DNA of 64,000 nt, taken from positions 12,054,809 through 12,118,808 of the forward strand of contig OZ020593.1 in the NCBI GenBank assembly GCA_963971535.1, in the 5' to 3' direction. Of this stretch, positions 44,267 to 56,173 are shown one piece after another. The DNA is from Notolepis coatsorum (Eukaryota; Chordata; Actinopteri; Aulopiformes; Paralepididae). Positions within the stretch are counted from its first letter, which is position 1. The number at the start of each line of letters is the position of its first letter. The notes beneath the pieces were generated by a model. That model saw nothing but the letters and a program-made list of their open reading frames with translations, made no database searches and was not told where the DNA came from. Both the position numbers and the translations under genes were made by a program.

Positions 44267-45450
44267 GACCCGGAACCTTGAATGCTGTAAATAAGGGGGG
44301 CGATGTATAAGAGAAGACAACAGTAGAGAATTGTATTCGAGGTCACACAGGCTCCGCAGTTACAATACCGATGTGATTAATTGGGCCACCGTACGCCGCG
44401 CCGCGTCCCTCGTTCTCTTACCGGCCATAAAGCACTTTGTCAACGGTTTTCCTGACCTCCTTTTTTTGCCTGAATGTTTATTGAGTGCTTTGTGAGAAGC
44501 TGTATTATGTAACTGATGAGTTTTTTTGTTCTCTTTCGTATCCCCCCCCCCAACAGAATGTTATCGCGCCGCTTAGCCACCACTGACTGACATAGGCTCT
44601 ATGGCACATACAAGTGAGATGTTTCTTATGCTTTTGTAAAGGTCTTGTACGTGGTGTTGCTGTGACTCAGACAGCAGATGATGCATGATGAGAAAAAAGA
44701 AAAAGAAAAACTTTTCCAATCTGAAAATGTAGTTTTACTATGCAATAATTCATGCTACTCTCGAATACCAGTCATGTCATTCATATCTTCTTACCCATCC
44801 GACACTTAGCCAGGCTACATGTTTATTATTATGTGAGGAAAACACCTTAATTAATTTGCTTTCCAGTGCTTAACTTTAGTGGTTTATGGTGGGATTGGAT
44901 TTGTTAAAACGTTTTTTTGCATTTTATTATTCGGTAAGGCTCAGAGAAATGACATGAGCATTTATGGTCTTTTCAGGAAGATATAACGATGAAATGCAAC
45001 CCTGTACATACAAAGTTTAGACATGTTTTTTTTTATATATTCCTTTTGGGCGAAGCATGGTGTGGTAGCTTTAGGTAAGAATGCATCATTATTGACTCTT
45101 TCACTTTATTTGGATGATATTTTTATCATCCAAAATCTCGGTTAGCTCTCCCGTTTTCCTTAGACGATTTTAACGAGAATTCTGACAAATGTTCTAGTAA
45201 AGAGAATAGTCATCCGTACGACATCTCATCCTGATGGGAATATTCATAGCATAGCCTATTGCCTACAGTTTTTCCCCTTAACTGTAATGACTCTGATAAT
45301 GTTTGTAAATAATGGCTTGATTAAGGGTTTTCGATGCTACTGAACTGAACAGCTGTTTACAAGGCAAATAAAGTGGTCTTTGAAATCTGTCTCCAGCCTC
45401 TTGTTTCTGCAGAGACTTACTTTGGTAGGAAATGTTTGTGATGGAAAAAA
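43110..45450 (+). other. mob1b: Probable mob1b 3' UTR with poly(A) signal
   Basis: Mostly single-copy sequence with CT (43896-43937), GA (44227-44266) and poly-G tracts. An AATAAA at 45367-45372 is the best candidate polyadenylation signal, 2.7 kb after the stop. Transcription is inferred. Confidence 0.4.
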
Positions 45451-45451
45451 A

Positions 45452-46190
45452 GGTAAATGGTGCATTTATATAGCAGCTTTTATCCAAAGCGCTTTACAAT
45501 TTGTTCCTTACATTTGACCCATTCACTCACACACTGACGGTGCCCATGCACGGTGCCAACCTGCTGACGGTGACCATGCACGGTGCCAACCTGCTGACTG
45601 TGACCATGCAAGGTGCCAACCTGCTGACGGTGACCATGCAAGGTGCCAACCTGCTCATCTGGAGTAATTAAAGCGGAACTATCTTATAAATGGCCTTTTT
45701 GAGTGTTTAGCATTGTTTCCTAGCTATGTGAACTTATATTAATATGATCTATGTCTCAAAATTCTCATATTGGCGCATTCTTCCAATTCTCCTCTCACAA
45801 TATTCACCCTCACTGAACTGAGTCATCTGAAAATGTGATGATTTGTGATGTCAGAGAGACTCGGCTGCATGATAATGTTGAGATACAAGATGAGCTGCAC
45901 ACAGTGGTTGGAGCTCAGGCTCAAAACGGCTCGAGATCTTGAGGTAGAAAAATGCTGTTTTTGAGGACTTGATTAGAAATACAAAACAATGAATAAAAAA
46001 ATATATATATATTACAGAGGTGTTCCATAGACTCACAGGAATTGTGTAAAAGTGCCCAAATAGTGAAAGAAATAGTAAAATAGTTCCCCTTTAAGTGTCT
46101 CGCTCAAGGACACTTTGACACGCTGCCCTGGAGGAGCGGGAATCGAACCGGGAACCTCTGGATTGCCAGACGACCGCTCTACCATCCTGC
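45452..46190 (-). mobile_element. Type 2 SINE interrupted by a TTAA MITE
   Basis: The reverse 3' half at 45452-45671 has a 4-fold repeated ctgacggtgaccatgca block. The head resumes at 46091-46190 (ttaagtgtctcgctcaagga, atcgaaccgggaacctc). Confidence 0.8.
45672..46090. mobile_element. TTAA-type MITE, copy 1
   Basis: Ends AGCGGAACTAT and ATAGTTCCCCT, flanked by TTAA at 45668-45671 and 46091-46094. Closely matches 61984-62395. Confidence 0.9.
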
Positions 46191-46383
46191 AGCACATCAA
46201 CTCACTCCTCCTCCTCCTCCTTTTTTCTTTTTTTTCTTTTTTTTAAATACAAATAATATACTTAATTTTTTCATCCATTTGTAATCCTAGATCATTCTTC
46301 ATTCTTGATCATTTCAATTGATACATTAGATAATAATTTCTGTCAACTACCGTATGATCTTGTTTCATGGGCAAATATTAGAC

Positions 46384-46625
46384 GACAGTGGCTCAGTCGT
46401 CTGGTAATCGGAAGGTACCCGGTTAGATTCCCGCTCCTCCCCGGCAGCGCGTCGAAGTGTCCTTGAGCAAGACACTTAACCCCTAACTGCTCCTGATGAG
46501 CAGGTTGGCACCTTGCATGGTCGCCTCCGCCGTCGGTGTGTGAATGTGTGAGTGAATGGGTTGTCGTGAGGCATAGATTGTAAAGTGCTTTGGATAAAAG
46601 CTCTATATATAAATGCAGTCTACCA
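46384..46625 (+). mobile_element. Type 2 SINE
   Basis: agtggctcagtcgtctggta through ggataaaagctctatatat. Confidence 0.8.
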
Positions 46626-46778
46626 TTAGGATCACTTTGAAAGTTACCTTGTCAGGAACAATTCCTGCTTCTTGAATATTATATTAAGATGTAGTAATAC
46701 CAATTGTACTAGAGAGCCCAAATGAAAAACGAAGAAGACAAAAATTATATATTTTTATGCAAACCTACCATAGATCAC

Positions 46779-47237
46779 AGGTGGCTGAGTGGCGCAGTGG
46801 GCAAGGCGCTCGCCACTAACGCAGGAGATGCTGGTATCGAGCCCAGCTCTCGGCGTTGCTACCGGCTTGGCTGGTCGTTCATACTAACACAATTGGCAGT
46901 GTTAGGGGTGGGGATTGGACGTTGTGGACAGCGACTCCTACAGGTCGGTCGGTGCGCCTGTACAGCAGAATCAGGAAGTATCGGGGGCAGCGTGAGCCTC
47001 CCACGCGTTACTCCTCGCCACTGAGAGATCGCGCTGTTCAGGTGAAAAGATGCGACAGGCTGCCTCCTCGTGTACCGGAGGGGACACGTGATGCAAGGCT
47101 TCTGTCCTCACTACAGCCGACCAGTGGGAGGCATGGTCTAGCAACGTTCGAGACAGGGGAGGGAAGAATTGAAGGGAGAATTGGCGAGGTGAAATTGGGA
47201 TGGGAGAAAAATAGAAAAAGTGGATAAAAAAAAATAT
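46779..47237 (+). mobile_element. Type 1 SINE, 11-bp TSD
   Basis: Head ggtggctgagtggcgcagtg to tail ttgggatgggagaaaaatag. Duplication ccatagatcac at 46768-46778 and 47238-47248. Confidence 0.9.
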
Positions 47238-47745
47238 CCATAGATCACGTTATTGATATGAGTCTCTTGTGCCAAAGAAAACGCTTGTCATTCATAGAGA
47301 TGGCTGAAGATGAGTCACAGGCTCTTATTATTTATCAACTCACCGCTATGCAGAGCGGTCTCTACGCCCGTACGTCACAGCCTCCCGAACGTGTCTGCCC
47401 AAGAGGGCAACGTTTTGTACCAAATCGGGACATCTCTCACCAAATGAGTTTGAAAGAAAATGCTTCTATAACGTTGAATTAGGTGTATACAGAGTATCAC
47501 TAGTAGTAACCCAAAATGAAGCTTGTCTGAACATGTATGCACTGCAGTGAGTGATGTAGTTATGTCTTTTGTGCGTAAGGAAACCACACCTGTATGGCTG
47601 CGTTCATCGTCGTTGCCACGGACACAGTGAATAAACAAAGCCGCACAGACGCTGTGAAATTAAACTATTTAACTTATTTTCAGTTCTTATTTATAAAAGA
47701 CAAAAAAAAGATATGGGAAACAATAATATCTCTTCAATATGTTAA

Positions 47746-47895
47746 CCCTTTCACTACCACACTACAGAAGGTGAACCCTTTACTATCACACTACAGACGG
47801 TTTAAACCCTTTGTCGTGTGGCAGTAAAAAGGGTTAACCTTCTGTATTGTCGCAGTGAAAGGGTTCGTCGTTTGGTAGTGCGACAGTGAAAGGAG
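47746..47895. mobile_element. piggyBac-like solo-TIR array
   Basis: TTAA at 47742-47745 and 47896-47899; forward then reverse units. Confidence 0.65.
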
Positions 47896-47974
47896 TTAAG
47901 TCGGAAAATATGAGTATTACTGTACTCGTATTATCCAGTAACCAGTGGTAGCACTGGTATTATACATCCTACTT

Positions 47975-48230
47975 CCAGGCTGGTGAGGAAGGCTAGCTCC
48001 GTAGTGGGAGTCGAGCTGGTCAAACTAGAGGTGGTGGCTGAGAAGAGGATGAGGAAAAGGCTGCATGTTATACTGGAAAACCCCTCCCACCTCCTCTACG
48101 AGGAGCTAGCCGGTATGAGGAGCACGTTCGGCTACAGAGGTATCCCTCCACGACACGCCACACACCGCCTCGGCCATACCTCCATGCCATTAGCCATCGG
48201 GCTCCACAACCATGGCCACGAACTGCTGCC
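47975..48230 (+). pseudogene. LINE (CR1/L2-type) C-terminal fragment
   Basis: The frame reads RLVRKASSVVGVELVKLEVV, HVILENPSHLLYEELAGM and MPLAIGLHNHG, resembling the C-terminus of fish non-LTR retrotransposon proteins (the basic-residue segment and DPSHPLH-like motif). The following minisatellite probably began in its 3' UTR. Confidence 0.65.
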
Positions 48231-48284
48231 AATTACTGGAGAATTAGGACTATCTGACTCAACTGACTCAATAATCTATCTCAA

Positions 48285-50950
48285 CACTGTTAGGACTATC
48301 TGACTCTTAAAAACACTGTTAGGACTATCTGACTCTTAAAAACACTGTTAGGACTATCTGACTCTTAAAAACACTGTTAGGACTATCTGACTCTTAAAAA
48401 CACTGTTAGGACTATCTGACTCTTAAAAACACTGTTAGGACTATCTGACTCTTAAAAACACTGTTAGGACTATCTGACTCTTAAAAACACTGTTAGGACT
48501 ATCTGACTCTTAATAAACACTGTTAGGACTATCTGACTCTTAATCAACACTGTTAGGACTATCTGACTCTTAATCAACACTGTTAGGACTATCTGACTCT
48601 TAATAAACACTGTTAGGACCATCTGACTCTTAATCAACACTGTTAGGACCGTCTGACTCTTAATCAACACTGTTAGGACTATCTGACTCTTAATCAACAC
48701 TGTTAGGACCATCTGACTCTTAATCAACACTGTTAGGACTATCTGACTCTTAATCAACACTGTTAGGACTGTCTGACTCTTAATCAACACTGTTAGGACT
48801 ATCTGACTCTTAATCAACACTTTTAGGACTATCTGACTCTTAATAAACACTGTTAGGACTGTCTGACTCTTAATAAACACTGTTAGGACTATCTGACTCT
48901 TAAAAACACTGTTAGGACTATCTGACTCTTAATAAACACTGTTAGGACCATCTGACTCTTAATCAACACTGTTAGGACTATCTGACTCTTAATAAACACT
49001 GTTAGGACCATCTGACTCTTAATCAACACTGTTAGGACTATCTGACTCTTAATCAACACTGTTAGGACTATCTGACTCTTAATAAACACTGTTAGGACCA
49101 TCTGACTCTTAATCAACACTGTTAGGACTATCTGACTCTTAATCAACACTGTTAGGACTATCTGACTCTTAATCAACACTTTTAGGACTATCTGACTCTT
49201 AATAAACACTGTTAGGACTGTCTGACTCTTAATAAACACTGTTAGGACTATCTGACTCTTAATCAACACTGTTAGGACTATCTGACTCTTAATCAACACT
49301 GTTAGGACTATCTGACTCTTAATCAACACTGTTAGGACTATCTGACTCTTAAAAACACTGTTAGGACTATCTGACTCTTAACTAAAGTTTTCAATCAATC
49401 AATCAAACTATGACTCTTAATAATAAACACTGTTAGGACTATCTGACTCTTAATAATACACACTGTTAGGGCTATCTGACTCTTAATAATAAACACTGTT
49501 AGGACTATCTGACTCTTAATAAACACTGTTAGGACTATCTGACTCTCAATAATAAACACTGTTAGGGCTATCTGACTCTTAATAATAAACACTGTTAGGA
49601 CTATCTGACTCTTAATAAACACTTTTAGGACTATCTGACTCTTAATAAACACTTTTAGGACTATCTGACTCTTAAAAACACTGTTAGGACTATCTGACTC
49701 TTAAAAACACTGTTAGGACTATCTGACTCTTAAAAACACTGTTAGGACTATCTGACTCTTAAAAACACTGTTAGGACTATCTGACTCTTAATAAACACTG
49801 TTAGGACTATCTGACTCTTAATCAACACTGTTAGGACTATCTGACTCTTAATCAACACTGTTAGGACTATCTGACTCTTAATAAACACTGTTAGGACCAT
49901 CTGACTCTTAATCAACACTGTTAGGACCGTCTGACTCTTAATCAACACTGTTAGGACTATCTGACTCTTAATCAACACTGTTAGGACCATCTGACTCTTA
50001 ATCAACACTGTTAGGACTATCTGACTCTTAATCAACACTGTTAGGACTGTCTGACTCTTAATCAACACTGTTAGGACTATCTGACTCTTAATCAACACTT
50101 TTAGGACTATCTGACTCTTAATAAACACTGTTAGGACTGTCTGACTCTTAATAAACACTGTTAGGACTATCTGACTCTTAAAAACACTGTTAGGACTATC
50201 TGACTCTTAATAAACACTGTTAGGACCATCTGACTCTTAATCAACACTGTTAGGACTATCTGACTCTTAATAAACACTGTTAGGACCATCTGACTCTTAA
50301 TCAACACTGTTAGGACTATCTGACTCTTAATCAACACTGTTAGGACTATCTGACTCTTAATAAACACTGTTAGGACCATCTGACTCTTAATCAACACTGT
50401 TAGGACTATCTGACTCTTAATCAACACTGTTAGGACTATCTGACTCTTAATCAACACTTTTAGGACTATCTGACTCTTAATAAACACTGTTAGGACTGTC
50501 TGACTCTTAATAAACACTGTTAGGACTATCTGACTCTTAATCAACACTGTTAGGACTATCTGACTCTTAATCAACACTGTTAGGACTATCTGACTCTTAA
50601 TCAACACTGTTAGGACTATCTGACTCTTAAAAACACTGTTAGGACTATCTGACTCTTAACTAAAGTTTTCAATCAATCAATCAAACTATGACTCTTAATA
50701 ATAAACACTGTTAGGACTATCTGACTCTTAATAATACACACTGTTAGGGCTATCTGACTCTTAATAATAAACACTGTTAGGACTATCTGACTCTTAATAA
50801 ACACTGTTAGGACTATCTGACTCTCAATAATAAACACTGTTAGGGCTATCTGACTCTTAATAATAAACACTGTTAGGACTATCTGACTCTTAATAAACAC
50901 TTTTAGGACTATCTGACTCTTAATAAACACTTTTAGGACTATCTGACTCT
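48285..50950. repeat. ~30-bp minisatellite with exact 1278-bp higher-order duplication
   Basis: Units of 29-33 bp around ACTGTTAGGACTATCTGACTC, separated by TTAAAA, TTAATAA, TTAATCA or TTAATAATA variants. The variant order from about 48394-49671 repeats at 49672-50949. A LINE-A-like tail remnant (taaagttttcaatcaatcaa) occurs once in each half (49384, 50662). Confidence 0.95.
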
Positions 50951-51082
50951 TAATAATAAACACTGCATGGACTCTGTGTAGTGTGTTACTACGGTTTGGA
51001 CCATGTATACCATCATCATCACTATTACTACTGTCTGATTGAATCCTGCCACTCACTACTGTTATCACTATTATCATTACTA

Positions 51083-51190
51083 TTGATTGATTGAAAATTG
51101 TATTAACAGATTGCAGAATGGGTACAATACAGTACGGCTCAATACACACAATTGTTAAGGAGATGCAGACCAGAGAAAGACTTTCGTCTT
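51083..51190 (-). mobile_element. LINE-A 3'-UTR copy
   Basis: (ATTG) tail, aacagattgcagaatgggta and agaaagactttcgtctt. Confidence 0.75.
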
Positions 51191-51532
51191 TAGTACTTGC
51201 ACTTTGTTCTATGTTCTATTATTATTACTACCTATCCTACTTTTTACTTTTACTCTTACTCATAGTCTATATTCAGATTCATATTTTGATTAACATATTA
51301 TAATATATATATAACAGATAGGGCATACAGACCCTCACCTGCACCTTGTGAATACTGTTTATTTTTCTTCTTTAATATTCTGACTTAATTATATTGTTTA
51401 CACTGTTTATTTTTCCTCTTATTTTTTTTATATTCAGATCTAATTTTACTGCCTATATTTATGTCTTTCTCTACTATTATTATTACCCTGTCCATACCTG
51501 TACCTCCCCTCCCCCCCACATGCTGCTTTGAC

Positions 51533-51921
51533 GCGTTATTTCTTTCCGTAGCCGCATTTTTCGGAGACGCTCTCTGATTGGCCACTGACATGTGCGCCCA
51601 ATCGCGTGACGAGCTGTGTCTTTGCCCATTTCCGGGTCTAACAGCCTGCAAACCATAGATTGCTGCAAACTACCTAACGCCTAGTTTATCACTGGTTAAG
51701 CTTAGGCGACTCTTTCGAAGTTGGTTAAGGTTAGAGTTTGGAATCAGGGCAGGCGTTCTATCGCCCTGCTCTAAGACAAACTCTAACCTTAACTAACTTC
51801 GAAAGAGTGGCTAAGCTTAACCAGTGTAGAAACAGGCGTCACACGATTGGGCGCACATGTCACATGAAGTGGCCAATCAGAGACCGTCTCCGCAAAATGC
51901 GGCTAAGGAAAAAAATTACGC
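51533..51921. mobile_element. Foldback MITE, copy G, upstream of dck
   Basis: Core as in the other copies. Tag CCGTAGCCGCATTTTT (51546-51561) pairs with 51894-51909 (two mismatches). No convincing TSD. Confidence 0.75.
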
Positions 51922-51944
51922 AGTGGAACGTCGTCATACTCTGC

Positions 51945-52135
51945 GTAGCGTCAACTCACGTCACGTCAACTCACGTAACGTCAACTCACTTCCGAACCTG
52001 CGCGTTGCTCTTTTAGGGGCGGGGCCACGTGGTGATTGTATGACAGCTGTTGCCGCCAAAGTTTTGAACACAGAGGCGCGTTGCTGTAATAACTGTAACA
52101 GTAGCGCTGAGCCTGCCGCGAAATATATAAACAAT
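51945..52135 (+). promoter_or_regulatory. dck: dck promoter candidate
   Basis: Three ACGTCA/GCGTCA half-sites in a 15-bp repeat (gcgtcaactcac, cacgtcaactcac, aacgtcaactcac; 51948-51990), a GC box ggggcggggcc (52016-52026) and TATA-like aaatatataaa (52121-52131), 30 bp before the ATG. Confidence 0.55.
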
Positions 52136-52160
52136 ATTCCAACCCAGAAACATCATCATC

Positions 52161-52248
52161 ATGTCTCCGGCGCACAAGAGATCGTGTCCTAGTCTGGACG
52201 ACTCCATGGAGAAGAGAATCAAGAGGATCTCAATCGAGGGGAACATTG
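52161..52248 (+). CDS. dck: dck exon 1
   Basis: 88 nt from ATG to donor ATTG|GTAAGC, ending one base into an alanine codon of the P-loop. No other in-frame upstream ATG is needed. Confidence 0.93.
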
Positions 52249-52626
52249 GTAAGCAGCATCATAATAATAATAACCTCCTACTGTACGCGTTTCTTCTTGC
52301 AGAACTTATTACAGTGCGACGTCTACATAACATTCACACAGCAGGATACACATAACGTATACAGTTAGCAACGGTTTGAAATGTGTTAGATTAACAATGT
52401 AACGTTATTATTTCACTGTCTTATTTGAGCTCTTTTTATTTCCCCTTTCTTTCTACTTTCTTTCTTCCTCGTCCTCCCGCTCCCGTCCCGCTCCCGCTCC
52501 CGTTTCCCAGCGGCGGGCAAGTCCACGTTCGTGCGGCTGTTGGAGCGGGAGAGCGGCGGCTGGGAGGTAGTACCAGAGCCCATCGCCAGGTGGTGCAATG
52601 TGCAAACACAACAGAGCGAGTTTGAG
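52161..52626 (+). CDS. dck: Deoxycytidine kinase, first two exons (gene continues right)
   Basis: Salvage kinase that phosphorylates deoxycytidine and also dA/dG, nuclear/cytosolic. Seen: exon 1 52161-52248 and exon 2 52511-52626 join in phase to 68 codons. They contain a basic NLS-like segment ([17 protein letters not shown]), the P-loop GNIAAGKST (residues 27-35) and [13 protein letters not shown] with the likely catalytic base E52 (human E53). The frame ends at SEFE, where the family has its next exon boundary. Human DCK starts with a similar PPKRSCPSF, so the ATG at 52161 is well placed, 30 bp after a TATA-like stretch. Exon 3 (ELTxSQK...) was not found up to 64000. Intron 2 is therefore at least 11 kb and full of repeats. 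Confidence 0.94.
52511..52626 (+). CDS. dck: dck exon 2
   Basis: 116 nt from acceptor gtttcccag to donor TTTGAG|GTGAGT. It completes the P-loop (AAGKSTF) and encodes [16 protein letters not shown] hAT MITE begins 39 bp downstream of the donor. Confidence 0.94.
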
Positions 52627-52664
52627 GTGAGTCAGTGTTTTATTATTATTATTATTATTATTTC

Positions 52665-53053
52665 TAGTGCTGTCAATAGATTAAATTTTTTTTAAACTAA
52701 TTAATCTCACAATTTTCTGTAATTAATCTAGATTAAAAATAGCATTTTTCTACTTAAAACCGAAGCTTGTAATGGATATTTACTCGAGTAAAATCATGGA
52801 ATTAATGTAAAATAGACACAAAGAAAGTACATTTAGATTCAAAGACTATTTTAATAGCTTTATTTGGATACAGTTTCTCTCCTGTGAAAATACAAATGTT
52901 CAACAAAACCTCAGCTAGACCTCTTTCTTATATCCCAGGGGGGCGCTAAGATTGAAGATTTTTCACTCCGTAGATTCATCTAGATACATTTATTTTAATG
53001 CTTTAAATCATTTAAATTAATCTCAAGTTAAAGCCTTAACTTTGGCAGCCCTA
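52665..53053. mobile_element. hAT MITE in dck intron 2
   Basis: Ends TAGTGCTGTCAATAG and TTGGCAGCCCTA. Flanks attatttc/gttatttc (7/8). Confidence 0.82.
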
Positions 53054-53450
53054 GTTATTTCACAACAACAGCACACTGTACTCGATCAACGCCAAACGGG
53101 AGGAGTGAGCTGTGAAAAAAAGTGTCCTTCAAAAAACGTTTGGTCTGCTTTTGCGGTTGACCAGGATTCCAGAGATGTCTCTGGTTATTCTGTCACACGT
53201 ACGGCTATCTCTCTCTCTCTCTTTGCATCACACACACACCGGATTGCTCATTGATCCCTTGAGGAATGAACTGATCCTGTCTGGACAAGTGTGTATTATT
53301 TATTTATATTATATGATGATTGTGTACCATGCCCTGTTTCTTAGGTACACCCATTATCCCTTTGTAAAATGATTTATATATATATATTACATTTAGTCAT
53401 TTAGCTGACTCTTTTATCCAAAAACGACTTACAAGTTCGGTACAACAGGT

Positions 53451-53771
53451 CGCCTGAATACTTTGGGCAGCCGAAGAGTGTTTCCGCGTCTCTGATTGGC
53501 CAGGTCATTTCTGGGCATGTGACATGTACGCCCAATCGTGGGACCGCAAGTTTCTACACTGGTTAAGCTTAGGCGCTCGTTCGAAGTCGGTTAATGTTAG
53601 AGTTTGTCTTAGAGCATGGCGATAGAACGCCAGGTAGTTTGCAGGCTGTTAGACCCGGAAATAGGCGCAGAACTTGCTGTCCCACGATTGGCGCACATGT
53701 CACATGACCTGGCCAATCAGAGCGCAAAACTCGAACGCGGAAGCACTCTTCGGCTGCCCAAAGTATTCACG
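53451..53771. mobile_element. Foldback MITE, copy F (9-bp TSD)
   Basis: Flanks acaacaggt/ccaacaggt (8/9). Tag GGGCAGCCGAAGAGTG at 53465-53480 with its exact reverse complement at 53744-53759. Core nearly identical to copy C. Inserted in the repeat cttttatccaaaaacgactt. Confidence 0.9.
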
Positions 53772-54239
53772 CCAACAGGTCAGCAGTATTTTTATATATA
53801 TATATATAAATACACTGCCAACTTGATGGAGCCAATTTCTGCAGACTAGAGACTGTTCAAACTGCAGACTCTGCCTCCATTTACATCTGGTATTAACACG
53901 CATCTGTTTGTGGACACTAGGGTGAAATGCCTGTTAATGCACGGTGTGTGTGAGTGAAAGGGGGCGAGATCAGATCGCTCGTTATCCACATCATAAGACA
54001 TCTGGATATGGATATCGTGTTAATACAAGGTGTAAATGGGGTCAAGACTGGCAGCGCGTCTACAATACGGATGTGATGATAACCGAGGAGTCTTGAACTG
54101 CATTTAGACTCAGTGCAGCTGCCGTCCGTCGGCTCCACGTTGGCCACTCCGTTAGTGAGACACCCAGAGGAACAGATGGTCCCGTCAGGCCTGCTGCTGC
54201 GCCCCGAGACAGAGGACAGAGGAGGCCTGGGGGGAGAAT

Positions 54240-54780
54240 CACCACCCCTCACTCAGCCCTGGGGGGCCTAGCCTAACACTCAGCCCTGGGGGGCCTAGTC
54301 CAACACACAACCCCAGTCTCACTCAGCCCTGGGGGGCCTAGTCCAACACACAACCCCAGCCTCACTCAGCCCTGGGGGGCCTAGTCCAACCAACACAACC
54401 CCAGTCTCACTCAGCCCTGGGGGGCCTAGTCCAACACACAACCCCAGCCTCACTCAGCCCTGGGGGGCCTAGTCCAACCAACACACAACCCCAGCCTCAC
54501 TCAGCCCTGGGGGGCCTAGTCCAACCAACACACAACCCCAGTCTTACTCTGCCCTGGGGGGCCTAGCCCAACACACAACCCCAGCCTCACTCAGCCCTGG
54601 GGGGCCTAGTCCATCCAACACACAACCCCAGTCTCACTCCACCCCAGGGGCCTAGTCCAACACTCCACCCCAGGGGCCTAGTCCAACACTCCACCCCAGG
54701 GGCCTAGTCCAACACTCCACCCCAGGGGCCTAGTCCAACACTCCACCCCAGCCTCACTCCACCCTGGGGCTTAGCCCAAC
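54240..54780. repeat. GC-rich minisatellite (43-50 bp, then 27 bp)
   Basis: Units of ctcactcagccctggggggc + ctagtccaacacacaacccc. From 54630 a shorter unit actccaccccaggggcctag. Confidence 0.9.
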
Positions 54781-55009
54781 CCACAGTCTGGCCCTAAAGG
54801 TAATTTCTAAAATGAATTAAAAAAAATCAAAGAAATGTAACTAGACTTTCCTCCTTCATAGACCTTGGTAACTTTGGCAAATGCGCGGCTGATTCAATGT
54901 AATTTTTATTATGCCCGCTCCTCCTGGTTCACACAGCCATCTCCATAAAACTTAAAAACAGGTGACAGACTTCCCAAAACAAACTAGTAACTGTGTCACT
55001 GATCCTCCT

Positions 55010-55985
55010 GAGCTCACTGAGCCTACACCCCAGAACCCCTCCCCTCTCACTGAGCCCACACCCCAGAACCCCTCCCCTCTCACTGAGCCCACACCCCAGA
55101 ACCCCTCCCCTCTCACTGAGCCCACACCCCAGAACCCACCTCCTCCCCTCTCACTGAGCCTACACCCCAGAACCCACCTCCTCCCCCCTCACTGAGCCTA
55201 CACCCCAGAACCCACCTCCTCCCCTCTCACTGAGCCCACACCCCAGAACCCACCTCCTCCCCTCTCACTGAGCCCACACCCCAGAACCCCCCTCCCCTCT
55301 CACTGAGCCCACACCCCAGAACCCCCCTCCCCTCTCACTGAGCCCACACCCCAGAACCCCCCTCCCCTCTCACTGAGCCCACACCCCAGAACCCACCTCC
55401 TCCCCTCTCACTGAGCCCACACCCCAGAACCCACCTCCTCCTCCCCTCTCACTGAGCCCACACCCCAGAACCCACCCCCTCCCCTCTCACTGAGCCTACA
55501 CCCCAGAACCCACCTCCTCCCCTCTCACTGAGCCTACACCCCAGAACCCACCTCCTCCCCTCTCACTGAGCCCACACCCCAGAACCCACCTCCTCCCCTC
55601 TCACTGAGCCTACACCCCAGAACCCACCTCCTCCCCTCTCACTGAGCCCACACCCCAGAACCCACCTCCTCCCCTCACTGAGCCTACACCCCAGAACCCA
55701 CCTCCTCCCCTCTCACTGAGCCTACACCCCAGAACCCACCTCCTCCCCTCTCACTGAGCCCACACCCCAGAACCCACCTCCTCCTCCCCTCTCACTGAGC
55801 CCACACCCCAGAACCCACCTCCTCCCCTCTCACTGAGCCTACACCCCAGAACCCACCTCCTCCTCCCCTCTCACTGAGCCCAGAACCCACCTCCTCCCCT
55901 CTCACTGAGCCCACACCCCAGAACCCACCTCCTCCCCTCTCACTGAGCCCACACCCCAGAACCCCCCTCCTCTGCTCTCACCTCC
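55010..55985. repeat. ~38-bp pyrimidine-rich minisatellite, about 25 copies
   Basis: Unit ctcactgagcccacacccca + gaacccacctcctcccct with 31-41-bp length variants. In dck intron 2. Confidence 0.93.
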
Positions 55986-55990
55986 TCAGC

Positions 55991-56173
55991 CTCAGGTGGC
56001 TCAGAGTGGAGGAGAGGGTCTCTCAAATCAAACTGTGTCTGGTCCACAGGATGTTTAAACGGGAGGCTCAGCGCTACCTCACTGACTGTTTCTGTAAAGT
56101 CAGTGACGTCGTACACGGCTACTCCACCAGAGGGAGCTCCACCAACATCGTACCCTTCAAATTTAAAACTTGA
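55991..56173 (+). pseudogene. LINE C-terminal fragment
   Basis: The 60-codon frame reads LRWLRVEERVSQIKLCLVHR, then FCKVSDVVHGYSTRGSSTN, and ends TGA at 56171. It aligns with LGWLRVDDRVQQLAMGLVYK and KVSEYHNHYTRGSSTNHVKP of the long LINE below. A distinct, 5'-truncated relative. Confidence 0.75.

Noticed and set aside
48470..50607. Four minus-strand frames of 136-146 codons (KSQIVLTVLI repeats)
   Set aside because: Frames arise from the 30-bp minisatellite unit and are identical between the two 1278-bp halves; no gene features.
54060..54252. GC-rich open stretch (LVRHPEEQMVPSGLLLRPETED on plus strand)
   Set aside because: It is not dck exon 3 by sequence, no family was recognised, and it runs into a minisatellite; left unassigned.
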